From Ferranicluibacter rubi (lineage in GTDB: Bacteria; Pseudomonadota; Alphaproteobacteria; Rhizobiales; Rhizobiaceae), in contig NZ_JAANCM010000014.1 in NCBI RefSeq assembly GCF_011603255.1, forward strand, positions 60,176 to 124,175: a stretch of 64,000 nucleotides of DNA, in the 5' to 3' direction. Shown piece by piece: positions 37,711-45,603 of this stretch (positions are counted from its first letter, which is position 1; each line of letters starts with the position of its first letter). The notes beneath the pieces are model-generated. The model was not told the origin of the DNA, ran no database searches, and was given only the letters and a program-made list of their open reading frames with translations. The translations under genes were made by a program, and so were the position numbers.

Positions 37711-37779
37711 GATATGAAGGTGGGGAAGACAGCAGATCTTCTTCATGAAACGCGTCGAAAGCGACCACAGGAGACCCCA

Positions 37780-38202
37780 ATGGCTATTCTCTACACCACC
37801 AAAGCTTCTGCCACCGGCGGCCGCGCAGGTCGCGCCGTGTCCGAGAACGGCGTGCTCGACGTCGTTCTGACCGTTCCGAAGGAACTCGGCGGCGATGGCG
37901 CCACGGGCACGAACCCCGAGCAGCTTTTCGCAGCCGGCTATTCCGCCTGCTTCCTCGGTGCTTTGAAGAATGTAGCGGGCAAGGAAAAGATCAAGGTTCC
38001 AGAAGAAACCAAGGTCACCGCGACGGTCGGCATCGGCCCGCGCGATGACGGTACCGGCTTCGGCATCGAAGTCTCGCTCCTCGTCGACATCCCCGGCCTC
38101 GACCGCGAAACCGCGGAAAAGCTGGTGGCTGCCGCTCACATCGTCTGCCCCTACAGCCACGCCATGCGCACCTCGACGGAAGTGCCGGTCAAGGTCGCCT
38201 GA
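37780..38202 (+). CDS. ohr: Ohr, organic hydroperoxide resistance peroxidase
   Basis: A 140-residue thiol peroxidase of the Ohr/OsmC family that reduces organic hydroperoxides with lipoylated or dithiol partners. The peroxidatic Cys57 is in AGYSACFLGAL and the resolving Cys123 in HIVCPYSHAMR; Glu47 in NPEQLF completes the active site. The N-terminus MAILYTTKASATGGRAGRAV is typical of Ohr rather than OsmC. ATG 37780 has GGAGA upstream. It ends with a strong terminator, so it is monocistronic. Confidence 0.97.
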   Translation: MAILYTTKASATGGRAGRAVSENGVLDVVLTVPKELGGDGATGTNPEQLFAAGYSACFLGALKNVAGKEKIKVPEETKVTATVGIGPRDDGTGFGIEVSLLVDIPGLDRETAEKLVAAAHIVCPYSHAMRTSTEVPVKVA

Positions 38203-38236
38203 TAGGGCCATCCAGCATTATCGTCTGACATTTCAG

Positions 38237-38272
38237 AGGGTGGAGACGGCGCGTCCGTCTCCACCCTTTTTT
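38237..38272 (+). terminator. Rho-independent terminator of ohr
   Basis: A 13-bp perfect stem AGGGTGGAGACGG (38237-38249) and CCGTCTCCACCCT (38255-38267) with a 5-base loop and six T. It starts 34 bases after the ohr stop and is the clearest intrinsic terminator in the window. Confidence 0.95.
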
Positions 38273-38371
38273 ATGCTTCGGATCCCGCTTTCCCGCCATG
38301 CGTGCGCATTTGATCGTGACCGCGAAGGATGGCATGATGTGCGCGAAAGACGACCATTGCGGGGAGGCAGG

Positions 38372-39160
38372 ATGTCGGAAGAACACGGAAAATTCATCTG
38401 GACGGAACTGATGACGACCGACCGGGCGGCGGCTGGGGCGTTCTACAGCGCCGTGGTCGGCTGGACCACGGTCGAGATGGCAGCCTTTGATTACACCGTC
38501 TTCGAGACCGCACGGCCCGAAGGCGATGGCCGGGTCGGCATTGCCGGTATGATGTCCATCCCGCCGGAGTTGCTGGCGGAGAAGGTGCCGCCGAACTGGA
38601 CGGCCTATGTCTCCGTGTCCGATTGCGATGCCACGGTGGCGAAGGTCGAGGCTCTGGGTGGTACGGTCCGCCGGCCGCCGGAGGATATTCCGGAGATCGG
38701 CCGCTTCGCCGTCATCGCTGATCCGCATGGGGCCGTACTCTGTATCATGACGCCGCTGCCGATGGACGTGTCGCCGCGCGCCGTTCCCTCCACGACACCG
38801 GGACAGTTCGGCTGGTACGAGCTCAATGCCGACGATTGCGAGGCGGCGTTTGCCTTTTATGCGGACGTCTTCGGCTGGACGGTCGATCACGACATGGATA
38901 TGGGCGACCTCGGCATCTATCGGATCTTCGCCCATGACGGACAGGCGGTCGGCGGCATGATGACGCGCCTGCCGCAGATGTCGAAGGCGCACTGGGCCAC
39001 CTACATCACGGTCGACAGGCTCGACGACGCCATCTCCCGCCTCGTGGCAGGCGGCGGCAGCGTCATCAACGGTCCGACGGAGGTTCCGGGCCCGGCCTAT
39101 ATCGTCAACGCCCGCGATCCGCAGGGCGCGTTCTTCTCGCTCGTGGCGTCGGAGCGTTAG
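38372..39160 (+). CDS. Two-domain VOC (glyoxalase/bleomycin-resistance fold) protein
   Basis: A 262-residue protein with two vicinal-oxygen-chelate modules of about 125 residues. Each starts with the same pattern (FIWTELMTTDRAAAGAFYSAVVGW and FGWYELNADDCEAAFAFYADVFGW, shown here in shorter pieces: FIWTELMTTD, FGWYELNADD) and ends with a DP-x-GA segment (IADPHGAVL, ARDPQGAFF). VOC proteins bind metals or small hydrophobic or antibiotic ligands; this type is annotated 27-kDa antigen/hydroxylase-like with no set activity. ATG 38372 has GGGGAGG upstream. No operon partner. Confidence 0.88.
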   Translation: MSEEHGKFIWTELMTTDRAAAGAFYSAVVGWTTVEMAAFDYTVFETARPEGDGRVGIAGMMSIPPELLAEKVPPNWTAYVSVSDCDATVAKVEALGGTVRRPPEDIPEIGRFAVIADPHGAVLCIMTPLPMDVSPRAVPSTTPGQFGWYELNADDCEAAFAFYADVFGWTVDHDMDMGDLGIYRIFAHDGQAVGGMMTRLPQMSKAHWATYITVDRLDDAISRLVAGGGSVINGPTEVPGPAYIVNARDPQGAFFSLVASER

Positions 39161-39203
39161 GCAGCGCCCGTCGCTTGCCATGCCCTTGAGCAAGGATGAA
39201 AAC

Positions 39204-39512
39204 ATGCCTGCAATGGGCGCCCTCTGGCGGGCTGAGATTGACGCCGTCGAGTTTCACGTCGATGGCGGATATCGCTTCGTGGTGCATCGGAATGTTTTCC
39301 GGACCTTGAGGGGATCTGCAGCTGCGCCTGAGGTTTGCGTCGCGTTCGTCGAGGCCAATGCGGAGGCGTTTGTCGTTGCGGCACGCGCGCGCCTCGCGGA
39401 GGCCGCTTCGGCCTCGACACGGGCGTTTCACCTCAACAGCCGGCAGGTGCGACGCGCGATGACCATCGCGTCGCAACAGGGTGTGGATATCACAGAACCT
39501 GTGCCGCGCTGA
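39204..39512 (+). CDS. Small conserved hypothetical protein
   Basis: About 102 residues, not recognised. It begins MPAMGALWRAEIDAVEFHVD, continues with a beta-rich GGYRFVVHRNVFRTLRG and an Ala-rich helix, and ends SRQVRRAMTIASQQG. The pattern of a short strand pair and a helix rich in Ala/Arg resembles small rhizobial proteins of DUF1488-like size. ATG 39204 has AGCAAGGAT seven bases upstream; ATG 39180 is an alternative. The 3' end overlaps the convergent ABC ATPase gene by 23 bases. Reality as a gene is probable because the frame has typical codon use, but there is no functional clue. Confidence 0.55.
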   Translation: MPAMGALWRAEIDAVEFHVDGGYRFVVHRNVFRTLRGSAAAPEVCVAFVEANAEAFVVAARARLAEAASASTRAFHLNSRQVRRAMTIASQQGVDITEPVPR

Positions 39513-40245
39513 TGGAGGAGACGAACTGACGGGTGCGCTGGTGTTGCGGCGTGTCGAACACGGTTCGTGCCGGGCCTGCCTCGACGATATCGCCGGCCTG
39601 CAGGAAGATGACCTGATCGGCGAGTTTGGAGGCCAGACGCAGGTCATGCGTTGCCATGACCATGGTGGTGCCTTCGCGCGCCAGCGTGCCGAGCACGTCC
39701 ACCACTTCGGCTGCAAGCTCCGGATCGAGCGCCGAGGTCGGCTCGTCGCAGAGGAGAACGCGGGGTGAGGGCGCCAAGGCCCGGGCGATGGCCACGCGCT
39801 GCTGCTGCCCGCCCGAAAGCGTGGCCGGCCAGGCCGAAGCCTTCTCCGCCATGCCAACCTTGGTCAGCAGTTCCATTGCGCGGGTTCGGGCCTTTTCGGC
39901 CGGCCATTTCAGCACGGTCGTCAGGCTTTCCATCACGTTCTCGATGGCCGTGCGATGCGGGAAGAGCTGGAAGTTCTGGAACACCATGCCGGTCTGCTGG
40001 CGGATCTTCTGGATGTCGTTCCAACCCGGCTTTTTGCCCTTCGCGAACACCGTCTCCTCGCTGCCGATGCGGATGGTGCCGGCGCTCGGGATCTCGAGCA
40101 GGTTGATGCAGCGCAACAGCGTGCTCTTGCCGCCGCCGGACGGGCCGATCAGCGCGGTGACGCTGCCTTCGGGAATGGTGAGGTTGATGTCCTTGAGGAT
40201 CACGGCATCGCCGAAGCGCTTTTCGATGTGGCGAAGCTCGATCAT
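39490..40245 (-). CDS. Polar amino acid ABC transporter ATPase (cystine-type)
   Basis: A 251-residue ATPase of the polar amino acid family (PAAT). Walker A GPSGGGKST, signature LSGGQQQRVAIARAL, Walker B VLLCDEPTSALD, and H-loop ATHDL are complete. Length and order match YecC/TcyN. Its start overlaps the permease stop by 4 bases. With the permease and the FliY-like binding protein it makes a complete importer. Confidence 0.95.
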   Translation of the reverse strand: MIELRHIEKRFGDAVILKDINLTIPEGSVTALIGPSGGGKSTLLRCINLLEIPSAGTIRIGSEETVFAKGKKPGWNDIQKIRQQTGMVFQNFQLFPHRTAIENVMESLTTVLKWPAEKARTRAMELLTKVGMAEKASAWPATLSGGQQQRVAIARALAPSPRVLLCDEPTSALDPELAAEVVDVLGTLAREGTTMVMATHDLRLASKLADQVIFLQAGDIVEAGPARTVFDTPQHQRTRQFVSSISAAQVL

Positions 40246-40922
40246 CGGTTGGCCTCCATCATGCCGCCATAGCGCGCGAAGCGTCGCTCCAGCCGTACCT
40301 GCACCGAGGAGAGGACGGAACTGAGCGCGAGGTAGATCAACGCCGCCTCGATATAGAGGATCAGGGGCTCATAGGTCGTGGCGACGATCCGCTGGGCCGA
40401 CTGGAAAAGCTCGGGAACGGTAATGGCGGCCGCGAGCGACGTGTCCTTCACCAGCGAGATGAAGGTGTTCGACAGAGGCGGCACCGCGACGCGCGCTGCC
40501 TGCGGCAGGATGGTACGCCGCATGGCCTGGCTCCAGGTCATGCCGATCGAATAGGCTGCCTCCCACTGTCCCTTGGGCACGGAGGAAATGACGGCGCGGA
40601 TGATTTCGGAACTGTAGGCGCCGACATTCAGGGTGAAGCCGATCAGTGCTGCGGAAAAGGCATCGAGCAGGATGCCGACGCTCGGCAGGCCGTAGAAGAT
40701 AACGAAGAGCTGAACGAGAAGCGGCGTACCCCGGATAACCCAGACGTAGAACCGGGCGATCAGGGCCAGCGGCATCGGCCCGAACAGGCGTGTCACCGCG
40801 GTGATCAGGCCGAGGATCGCACCAAGAAAGAAGGAGAGAAGCGTTAGGGGGACCGTGAACTTCGCTCCTGCCCATAACAGGGCCGGAAGCGAGTCGATCA
40901 TGAGTTGCAGCCAGTGCGGCAC
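40242..40922 (-). CDS. Polar amino acid ABC transporter permease (cystine-type)
   Basis: A 226-residue His/Glu/Gln/Arg-family inner-membrane permease with about five helices. The EAA motif appears as GQWEAAYSIGMTWSQAMRRT, followed by ILPQAARVAVPPLSN. It is one permease of a type that works as a homodimer. It is separated from the binding-protein gene by a 139-base gap with a long hairpin and coupled to the ATPase gene downstream. Confidence 0.95.
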   Translation of the reverse strand: MPHWLQLMIDSLPALLWAGAKFTVPLTLLSFFLGAILGLITAVTRLFGPMPLALIARFYVWVIRGTPLLVQLFVIFYGLPSVGILLDAFSAALIGFTLNVGAYSSEIIRAVISSVPKGQWEAAYSIGMTWSQAMRRTILPQAARVAVPPLSNTFISLVKDTSLAAAITVPELFQSAQRIVATTYEPLILYIEAALIYLALSSVLSSVQVRLERRFARYGGMMEANR

Positions 40923-40951
40923 GGTATCTCCTCAGCTTGCGCGATGCAGAA

Positions 40952-40995
40952 ACAGAGCATTTGCCGTGAAACTCTGTTCACCGCAAATGCTCTGT
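40952..40995 (-). repeat. Long palindrome between binding-protein and permease genes
   Basis: ACAGAGCATTTGC (40952-40964) and GCAAATGCTCTGT (40983-40995) form a perfect 13-bp stem, extended by an inner GTGAA/TTCAC stem after a one-base mismatch and closed by a 6-base loop. It sits in the operon between the binding-protein stop and the permease start. It could limit permease expression by stabilising the upstream mRNA. The sequence resembles a palindromic repeat I associate with intergenic regions of rhizobia. Confidence 0.7.
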
Positions 40996-41061
40996 CTCAT
41001 CGTTACGACCGCATCATCCGGCAACGGAGCCAAGATGCCCCGCCTGGAAATGCTACTGCAT

Positions 41062-41835
41062 TCAGCGCGATACGTCCTGGCCGAAATATTTGTCCGAGAT
41101 CGTCTTGTAGGTGCCGTCGGCCTTGATGTCCGCCAAGGCCTTGTTGATCGCGGCCAGGAGTTCCGGCTCGCCCTTGCGGATGATGATACCGGAATAATCG
41201 GCGTTCTCCTGCTCGGCGGCGATCTTCACCGGTGCATCGGGCTTCTGCTTCTTGAAGTCGAGGAAGGACAGGCTGTCGTTCACCGTCGCATCGGCCCGGC
41301 GCGTCAGCACCAGCTGGATCGACTGATCGAAGCCATCGGTGCCGACCAGTTCGGCGCCGGCGCTCTGGGCAATCTTGCCGAAATTGCTGCTCAACGACTG
41401 CGCCGAGGTCTTGCCCTTGAGATCGGCGAAGCCCTTGATGTCGTCATTGTCCTGCCGGACGATCAGCACGGCCTTGGACGCGATGTAGGGCTCGGAAAAA
41501 TCATACTTCTGCTTGCGGGCCTCGGTAATGCCGACCTGATTGATGACCGCATCGTAGCGGCCTGCGTCGATGCCGGCGATCAGTCCGTCCCACTTGCCCT
41601 CGATGAACTCCGCCTTGACGCCCAGCTTGGCGGCAACGGCTTCGCCGATCTCGACGTCGAAGCCGACCAGCTTGCCGCTGGCATCATGGAAGGTGAAGGG
41701 CGCATAGGTGCCCTCGGTGCCGATCTTCAGCACGCCGGCCGTGGTAATGGCCGACAGGTTCTCGCCGGCCAGTGCCGGTGCGATGGCGGCGGCGTGGAGG
41801 ATGGCGGCAGTGGCGATGGTCTTGAGCCAGTTCAT
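41062..41835 (-). CDS. FliY/TcyJ-like amino acid (cystine) binding protein
   Basis: A 257-residue periplasmic binding protein with signal peptide MNWLKTIATAAILHAAAIAP ending ALA. The mature chain has the family patterns LKIGTEGTYAPFTFHD, GFDVEIGEAVAAKLG, KWDGLIAGIDAGRYDAVINQV and KKYDFSEPY-like KQKYDFSEPY, which closely follow the cystine-binding FliY. Substrate is inferred as cystine or another sulfur-containing or polar amino acid. ATG 41835 is chosen over an upstream ATG that would lengthen the signal. Confidence 0.88.
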   Translation of the reverse strand: MNWLKTIATAAILHAAAIAPALAGENLSAITTAGVLKIGTEGTYAPFTFHDASGKLVGFDVEIGEAVAAKLGVKAEFIEGKWDGLIAGIDAGRYDAVINQVGITEARKQKYDFSEPYIASKAVLIVRQDNDDIKGFADLKGKTSAQSLSSNFGKIAQSAGAELVGTDGFDQSIQLVLTRRADATVNDSLSFLDFKKQKPDAPVKIAAEQENADYSGIIIRKGEPELLAAINKALADIKADGTYKTISDKYFGQDVSR

Positions 41836-42107
41836 GGTCTTCTCGTCCTTCTGAGGCGGGGTCTGTTCTGTCGGCATATCGGCCGGTAGGAACTGTCATC
41901 GCAGGAAATAGGCGCCAGGGATTGAAAGAAAACTGCAAATGAAAGCGGCAAATGCGAAAATCTTGCTCTTGTCCACAGTGCAATTTTCGTCAGCAGGTAG
42001 CGAAGTTTCGCCATGCCTCTATGTTAGGCAAAGCTTCCTTTACGTTTATGTCCGATCCTGACGAGCCACCGGACCAGAGCGGCCGGGACGGCACTTCGGA
42101 GAAGCAC

Positions 42108-43844
42108 ATGCGCAGTTTGTCTCAATCACTCGGGTTTGATGCGAAGTCCGTCCTTCAGGCCATCAGTCAGTCGCAAGCGATCATCGAGTTCGACCTGACG
42201 GGCAGAATCCTCGACGCGAACGAGAATTTCTGCAAGGCGCTCGGCTATGGCCTCTCCGAAATCGTCGGCCGTCATCACAGCATGTTCGTGTCGCCGCAGG
42301 AAGCCGCATCCGCGGATTACAAGGCTTTCTGGGCAGGGCTTGCAGGCGGCGCGTTTCAGCGCCAGCAGTACAAGCGCTTCGGCAAGGGCGGCCGCGAGGT
42401 CTGGATCGAGGCGTCCTACAATCCGGTCATGCGCAACGGTAAGCCTTACAAGGTGGTGAAGTTCGCGACCGATATCACCGCGAGCAAGATGCAGAGTGCG
42501 GAGGATGGGGGCAAGCTTCTGGCCTTGTCGCGGGCACAGGCCATCATCGAGTTTACGCCGCAGGGCGAGATCATCCGGGCGAACGACAATTTTCTGGCTG
42601 CCCTCGGCTATGATCACGCCGAGATCGCCGGACGGCATCACTCCATGTTCTGCGACCCTTCCTACACAGCATCGCCCGACTACCAGACCTTCTGGGAGAA
42701 CCTGCGCCAGGGCAAGTTCGTGACCGACCAGTTCATGCGCATCGGCAAGGGCGGCAAGCGGGTCTTCATCCAGGCCTCCTACAACCCGATCTTCGACGAT
42801 GCCGGCCGCGTCTTCAAGGTGGTGAAGTTCGCGATCGACGTGACCGATCGGATGCACGCCGTCGAGGAACTGGGCGCCGCGCTCGAGCGCCTGTCCCAGT
42901 GCAATATCCGCATGTCGCTCGACGAGCCCTTCGTCGGCGAGTTCGAGAGGCTTCGCCTCGATTTCAACACGTCGATTGCTGAGTTCCAGAAGACGCTGAC
43001 GAACGTGCTCAGCCAGACCAGTGCGCTGAACGACAGCAGCCAGGAAATGCGCCAGGCGGCCGAGCAGCTGGCCGAGCGGTCGCAGCAGCAGGCGGCGGCG
43101 CTCGAGGAGACCTCGGCGGCGCTGGACGAGGTGACGGCGACCGTCAACTCCTCGACCGAGAACACCCAGGAGACGCGCACGCTCGTGCAGAACGCGCGCC
43201 TATCGACCGGCGCTTCCGCCGCGGTCGTGGAGGAGACGGTGACGGCCATGCACCGGATCGAGCAGGCCTCGCGCGAGATCAGCCAGATCATCGGCGTGAT
43301 CGACGAGATCGCCTTCCAGACCAATCTTCTGGCCCTCAATGCCGGCGTCGAAGCGGCACGGGCGGGGGAGGCCGGCAAGGGCTTCGCTGTCGTGGCGCAG
43401 GAGGTTCGCGAGCTTGCCCAGCGTTCGGCCAAGGCTGCAAAAGAGATCAAGGTGCTGATCACCAATTCCGGCAAGGAAGTGATGGAGGGTGTGCGCCTCG
43501 TCGGCAAGACGGGGGCGGCTCTGCAGGAGATCGACGTTTTCGTGCGCCGGATCGACCAGAACGTGGATGCGATCGCCACCGCGGCGAAGGAACAGTCGAT
43601 CGGCCTGCGCGAGATCAACAAGGCGGTCAACGATCTCGACCGGATGACGCAGGAAAACGCCGCCATGAGCGAGCGGACGACGGATATCAGCCGGGCGCTG
43701 GCGGAAGGCGCGGATTCGCTGGCGGCGCTGGTCAGCCTGTTCAAGCTCAACCGGCGCACCGCCCCGCGCGGGCCGGACGCATTGGATCAGCCGCGCCATG
43801 CGCGCGTCGTGGCCACACCCGGGCGAAGGAGTTTTGCCGCCTGA
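42108..43844 (+). CDS. Soluble double-PAS chemoreceptor (methyl-accepting protein)
   Basis: A 578-residue cytoplasmic chemoreceptor with no membrane helices. Two tandem PAS domains (about 15-125 and 140-250) both carry the ANxNFxxALGY and GRHHSMF patterns, then a short HAMP-like linker and a long coiled-coil signalling domain with the conserved hairpin tip IDEIAFQTNLLALNAGVEAA and AGKGFAVVAQEVRELAQRSA. It should regulate a CheA kinase in response to an intracellular or redox cue sensed by PAS. ATG 42108 with GGAG 7 bases upstream is favoured over 42048 and 41952. A GAF-GGDEF gene follows. Confidence 0.93.
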   Translation: MRSLSQSLGFDAKSVLQAISQSQAIIEFDLTGRILDANENFCKALGYGLSEIVGRHHSMFVSPQEAASADYKAFWAGLAGGAFQRQQYKRFGKGGREVWIEASYNPVMRNGKPYKVVKFATDITASKMQSAEDGGKLLALSRAQAIIEFTPQGEIIRANDNFLAALGYDHAEIAGRHHSMFCDPSYTASPDYQTFWENLRQGKFVTDQFMRIGKGGKRVFIQASYNPIFDDAGRVFKVVKFAIDVTDRMHAVEELGAALERLSQCNIRMSLDEPFVGEFERLRLDFNTSIAEFQKTLTNVLSQTSALNDSSQEMRQAAEQLAERSQQQAAALEETSAALDEVTATVNSSTENTQETRTLVQNARLSTGASAAVVEETVTAMHRIEQASREISQIIGVIDEIAFQTNLLALNAGVEAARAGEAGKGFAVVAQEVRELAQRSAKAAKEIKVLITNSGKEVMEGVRLVGKTGAALQEIDVFVRRIDQNVDAIATAAKEQSIGLREINKAVNDLDRMTQENAAMSERTTDISRALAEGADSLAALVSLFKLNRRTAPRGPDALDQPRHARVVATPGRRSFAA

Positions 43845-43859
43845 GGCCCTGACGTCGGC

Positions 43860-43903
43860 GCATGTCGTTCTCCCGAACCGCTGCAGGGTTTCGGACGACA
43901 TGC
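43860..43903 (+). repeat. Rhizobial-type palindrome between chemoreceptor and cyclase genes
   Basis: GCATGTCGT (43860-43868) and ACGACATGC (43895-43903) bracket a 26-base core with partly pairing CCCGAACC and GGGTTTCGG. The outline GCATGTCGT...CGACATGC resembles a palindromic intergenic repeat I recall as very frequent in Rhizobium and Agrobacterium. It lies in the 98-base spacer between two co-oriented genes. Confidence 0.65.
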
Positions 43904-43942
43904 TTCGGCGCAATGCCGCCTCTGGGCGGGAAAGGACATATC

Positions 43943-45007
43943 ATGCAGGAAGACCGGCGCAGGACGGTGCTGTCACAGCGCCTCATTCCAGACAACGAGA
44001 TCGATCGTCTCGCTGCCGTCCGCTCCATCGGGATCCGTGCCATCGAAACCATGCCCGAGCTGAAGGATCTCGCCTTTCTTGCCCGCGACGTGTTCGAGTG
44101 TGCCTTTGCCGCGGTCAATATCGTGGATCAGGACTGGCTGCGCATCGCCGCGCAGTCCGGCATCCAGGTCGAAAAATGCTCGCGCGACGAATCCATCTGC
44201 CAGTACGTCGTCCATGAGGGCAATGTCGTCGTCGTTCCCGATCTGACGCTGGAGCCGGATATGGCGACCTTGCCCTACGTGGCAGGCGAGCCGCACCTGC
44301 GTTCCTATGCCGGTGCGCCGATCGAGCTGGAGCCGGGGCTGACGGTCGGTTCGTTCTGTATCATGCATACGGATCCGCGCGATCTCGGCACGCGCCAGCG
44401 TCGTCAGCTCAGCGAGTTCGCCCGGATCGCCAGCGCGCTTTTCCGACTGCAGCGGTCCAATCTCCTCATGGTGAAGGGCGAAAAGGCGCTGCGGCTGGCG
44501 GCGATGACGGACCCGATGACCGGCTTCTACAATCGGCAGGCTCTGCCGGAACTCGTGGATAGCGAAATGCGCGAGACGCTTGCCGCGGGTCGTCCGTTCG
44601 GCGCCGCCTATCTCGACATGGACGGCTTCAAGGGTATCAACGACCGGCACGGGCACCAGACGGGAGACGAGGTGTTGCGGCAGGCGGCCGTGCGCATTCG
44701 TTCCGTCATCCGTTCCGGCGATATCCCGCTGCGCATGGGCGGAGACGAATTTGCGATCTTCTTCCCCGATTGCGGCTGCGAAAATTCCCTGACGACCATC
44801 GCCGCCCGTCTGGTCGATGCCTTTCGGGCGCCGTTCTCCATTGGCGGCATCGAGGTGATGGCGCATCTGAGCGTCGGCGCGGCTGCCGCACCGGAGGGCG
44901 GCACCAGCCGGGAAAAGCTGCTGGAGACTGTCGACAGGGCGCTATACGAGGCCAAGGCGAACGGGCGGGATCGGTATGTCGTGCGGGTGGACGGCGCTGT
45001 TCTCTAG
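43943..45007 (+). CDS. GAF-GGDEF diguanylate cyclase
   Basis: A 354-residue soluble protein: GAF domain (about 25-175, with IVDQDWLRIAAQSG and GSFCIMHTDPR) followed by a GGDEF domain (about 190-350). The cyclase motif MGGDEF is intact at 266-270 and the inhibitory RxxD (RSGD) lies five residues upstream, so it should make c-di-GMP under product control. No EAL domain. ATG 43943 has AAGGAC six bases upstream. It follows the chemoreceptor gene, and the two may respond to related cues. The 3' end overlaps the convergent MaoC gene by 4 bases. Confidence 0.93.
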   Translation: MQEDRRRTVLSQRLIPDNEIDRLAAVRSIGIRAIETMPELKDLAFLARDVFECAFAAVNIVDQDWLRIAAQSGIQVEKCSRDESICQYVVHEGNVVVVPDLTLEPDMATLPYVAGEPHLRSYAGAPIELEPGLTVGSFCIMHTDPRDLGTRQRRQLSEFARIASALFRLQRSNLLMVKGEKALRLAAMTDPMTGFYNRQALPELVDSEMRETLAAGRPFGAAYLDMDGFKGINDRHGHQTGDEVLRQAAVRIRSVIRSGDIPLRMGGDEFAIFFPDCGCENSLTTIAARLVDAFRAPFSIGGIEVMAHLSVGAAAAPEGGTSREKLLETVDRALYEAKANGRDRYVVRVDGAVL

Positions 45008-45471
45008 GTCCTGTCCGTCAATGGCCGACGGAAGACGAGGAGGCTCGCGCTCAGCGTCTGCACGACAGCGCCATTCTGGTTCAGCGTCCGGCTGCGCATG
45101 ACCACGATGCCGCGGTCGGGCTTTGATCTTGACGGGTTGATTTCGGCGATCTCGCCTTCCGCATGCAGCCGGTCCCCCGGACGGGTCGGTAGCGGCCAGG
45201 TGAGTTCGCAACGCGTGCCGATCAGCCCGCCGTCGAAGGGCAGGCTGTCCACAATCAGGCGCATGGTCAGGGCTGCGGTATGCCAGCCACTGGCGGCCAG
45301 CCCGCCAAACAGCGTGGACCGCGCGGCTTCGTCATCGAGATGGAACGGCTGCGGATCGAACTGGCTGGCAAAACTGCGGATCTCGTCGGCGGTGATGTCC
45401 ACGGTGCCGCTCTTGAACGGCATGCCGACGACGAGGTCGTCCAGAAACAGGCGCGTCTTCTGCTGGTCCAT
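45004..45471 (-). CDS. MaoC-like hot-dog-fold dehydratase
   Basis: A 155-residue MaoC/R-hydratase-like protein. The family pattern GxxxxSGTVDITADEIRSFASQFDPQPFHLDD (seen here as SGTVDITADEI and FDPQPFHLD) contains the Asp-His of the active site, followed by FGGLAASGWHT. Such proteins hydrate enoyl-CoA or act in related acyl-CoA steps. ATG 45471 has GGGAGGG just upstream. It stands alone between the cyclase gene and an SDR gene; substrate unknown. Confidence 0.9.
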   Translation of the reverse strand: MDQQKTRLFLDDLVVGMPFKSGTVDITADEIRSFASQFDPQPFHLDDEAARSTLFGGLAASGWHTAALTMRLIVDSLPFDGGLIGTRCELTWPLPTRPGDRLHAEGEIAEINPSRSKPDRGIVVMRSRTLNQNGAVVQTLSASLLVFRRPLTDRT

Positions 45472-45603
45472 ATCCACCCTCCCAAGGCTCGGCGTCCGCA
45501 TATGAGCGATCGCTGTGGGAAAGGCTACCAGCGCCGGGCGGCAAGGGCAATCCTCGACGCCCGGCGCGTGTTTCAAAGCATTGCGTCTATGGCCGACCCC
45601 GCA

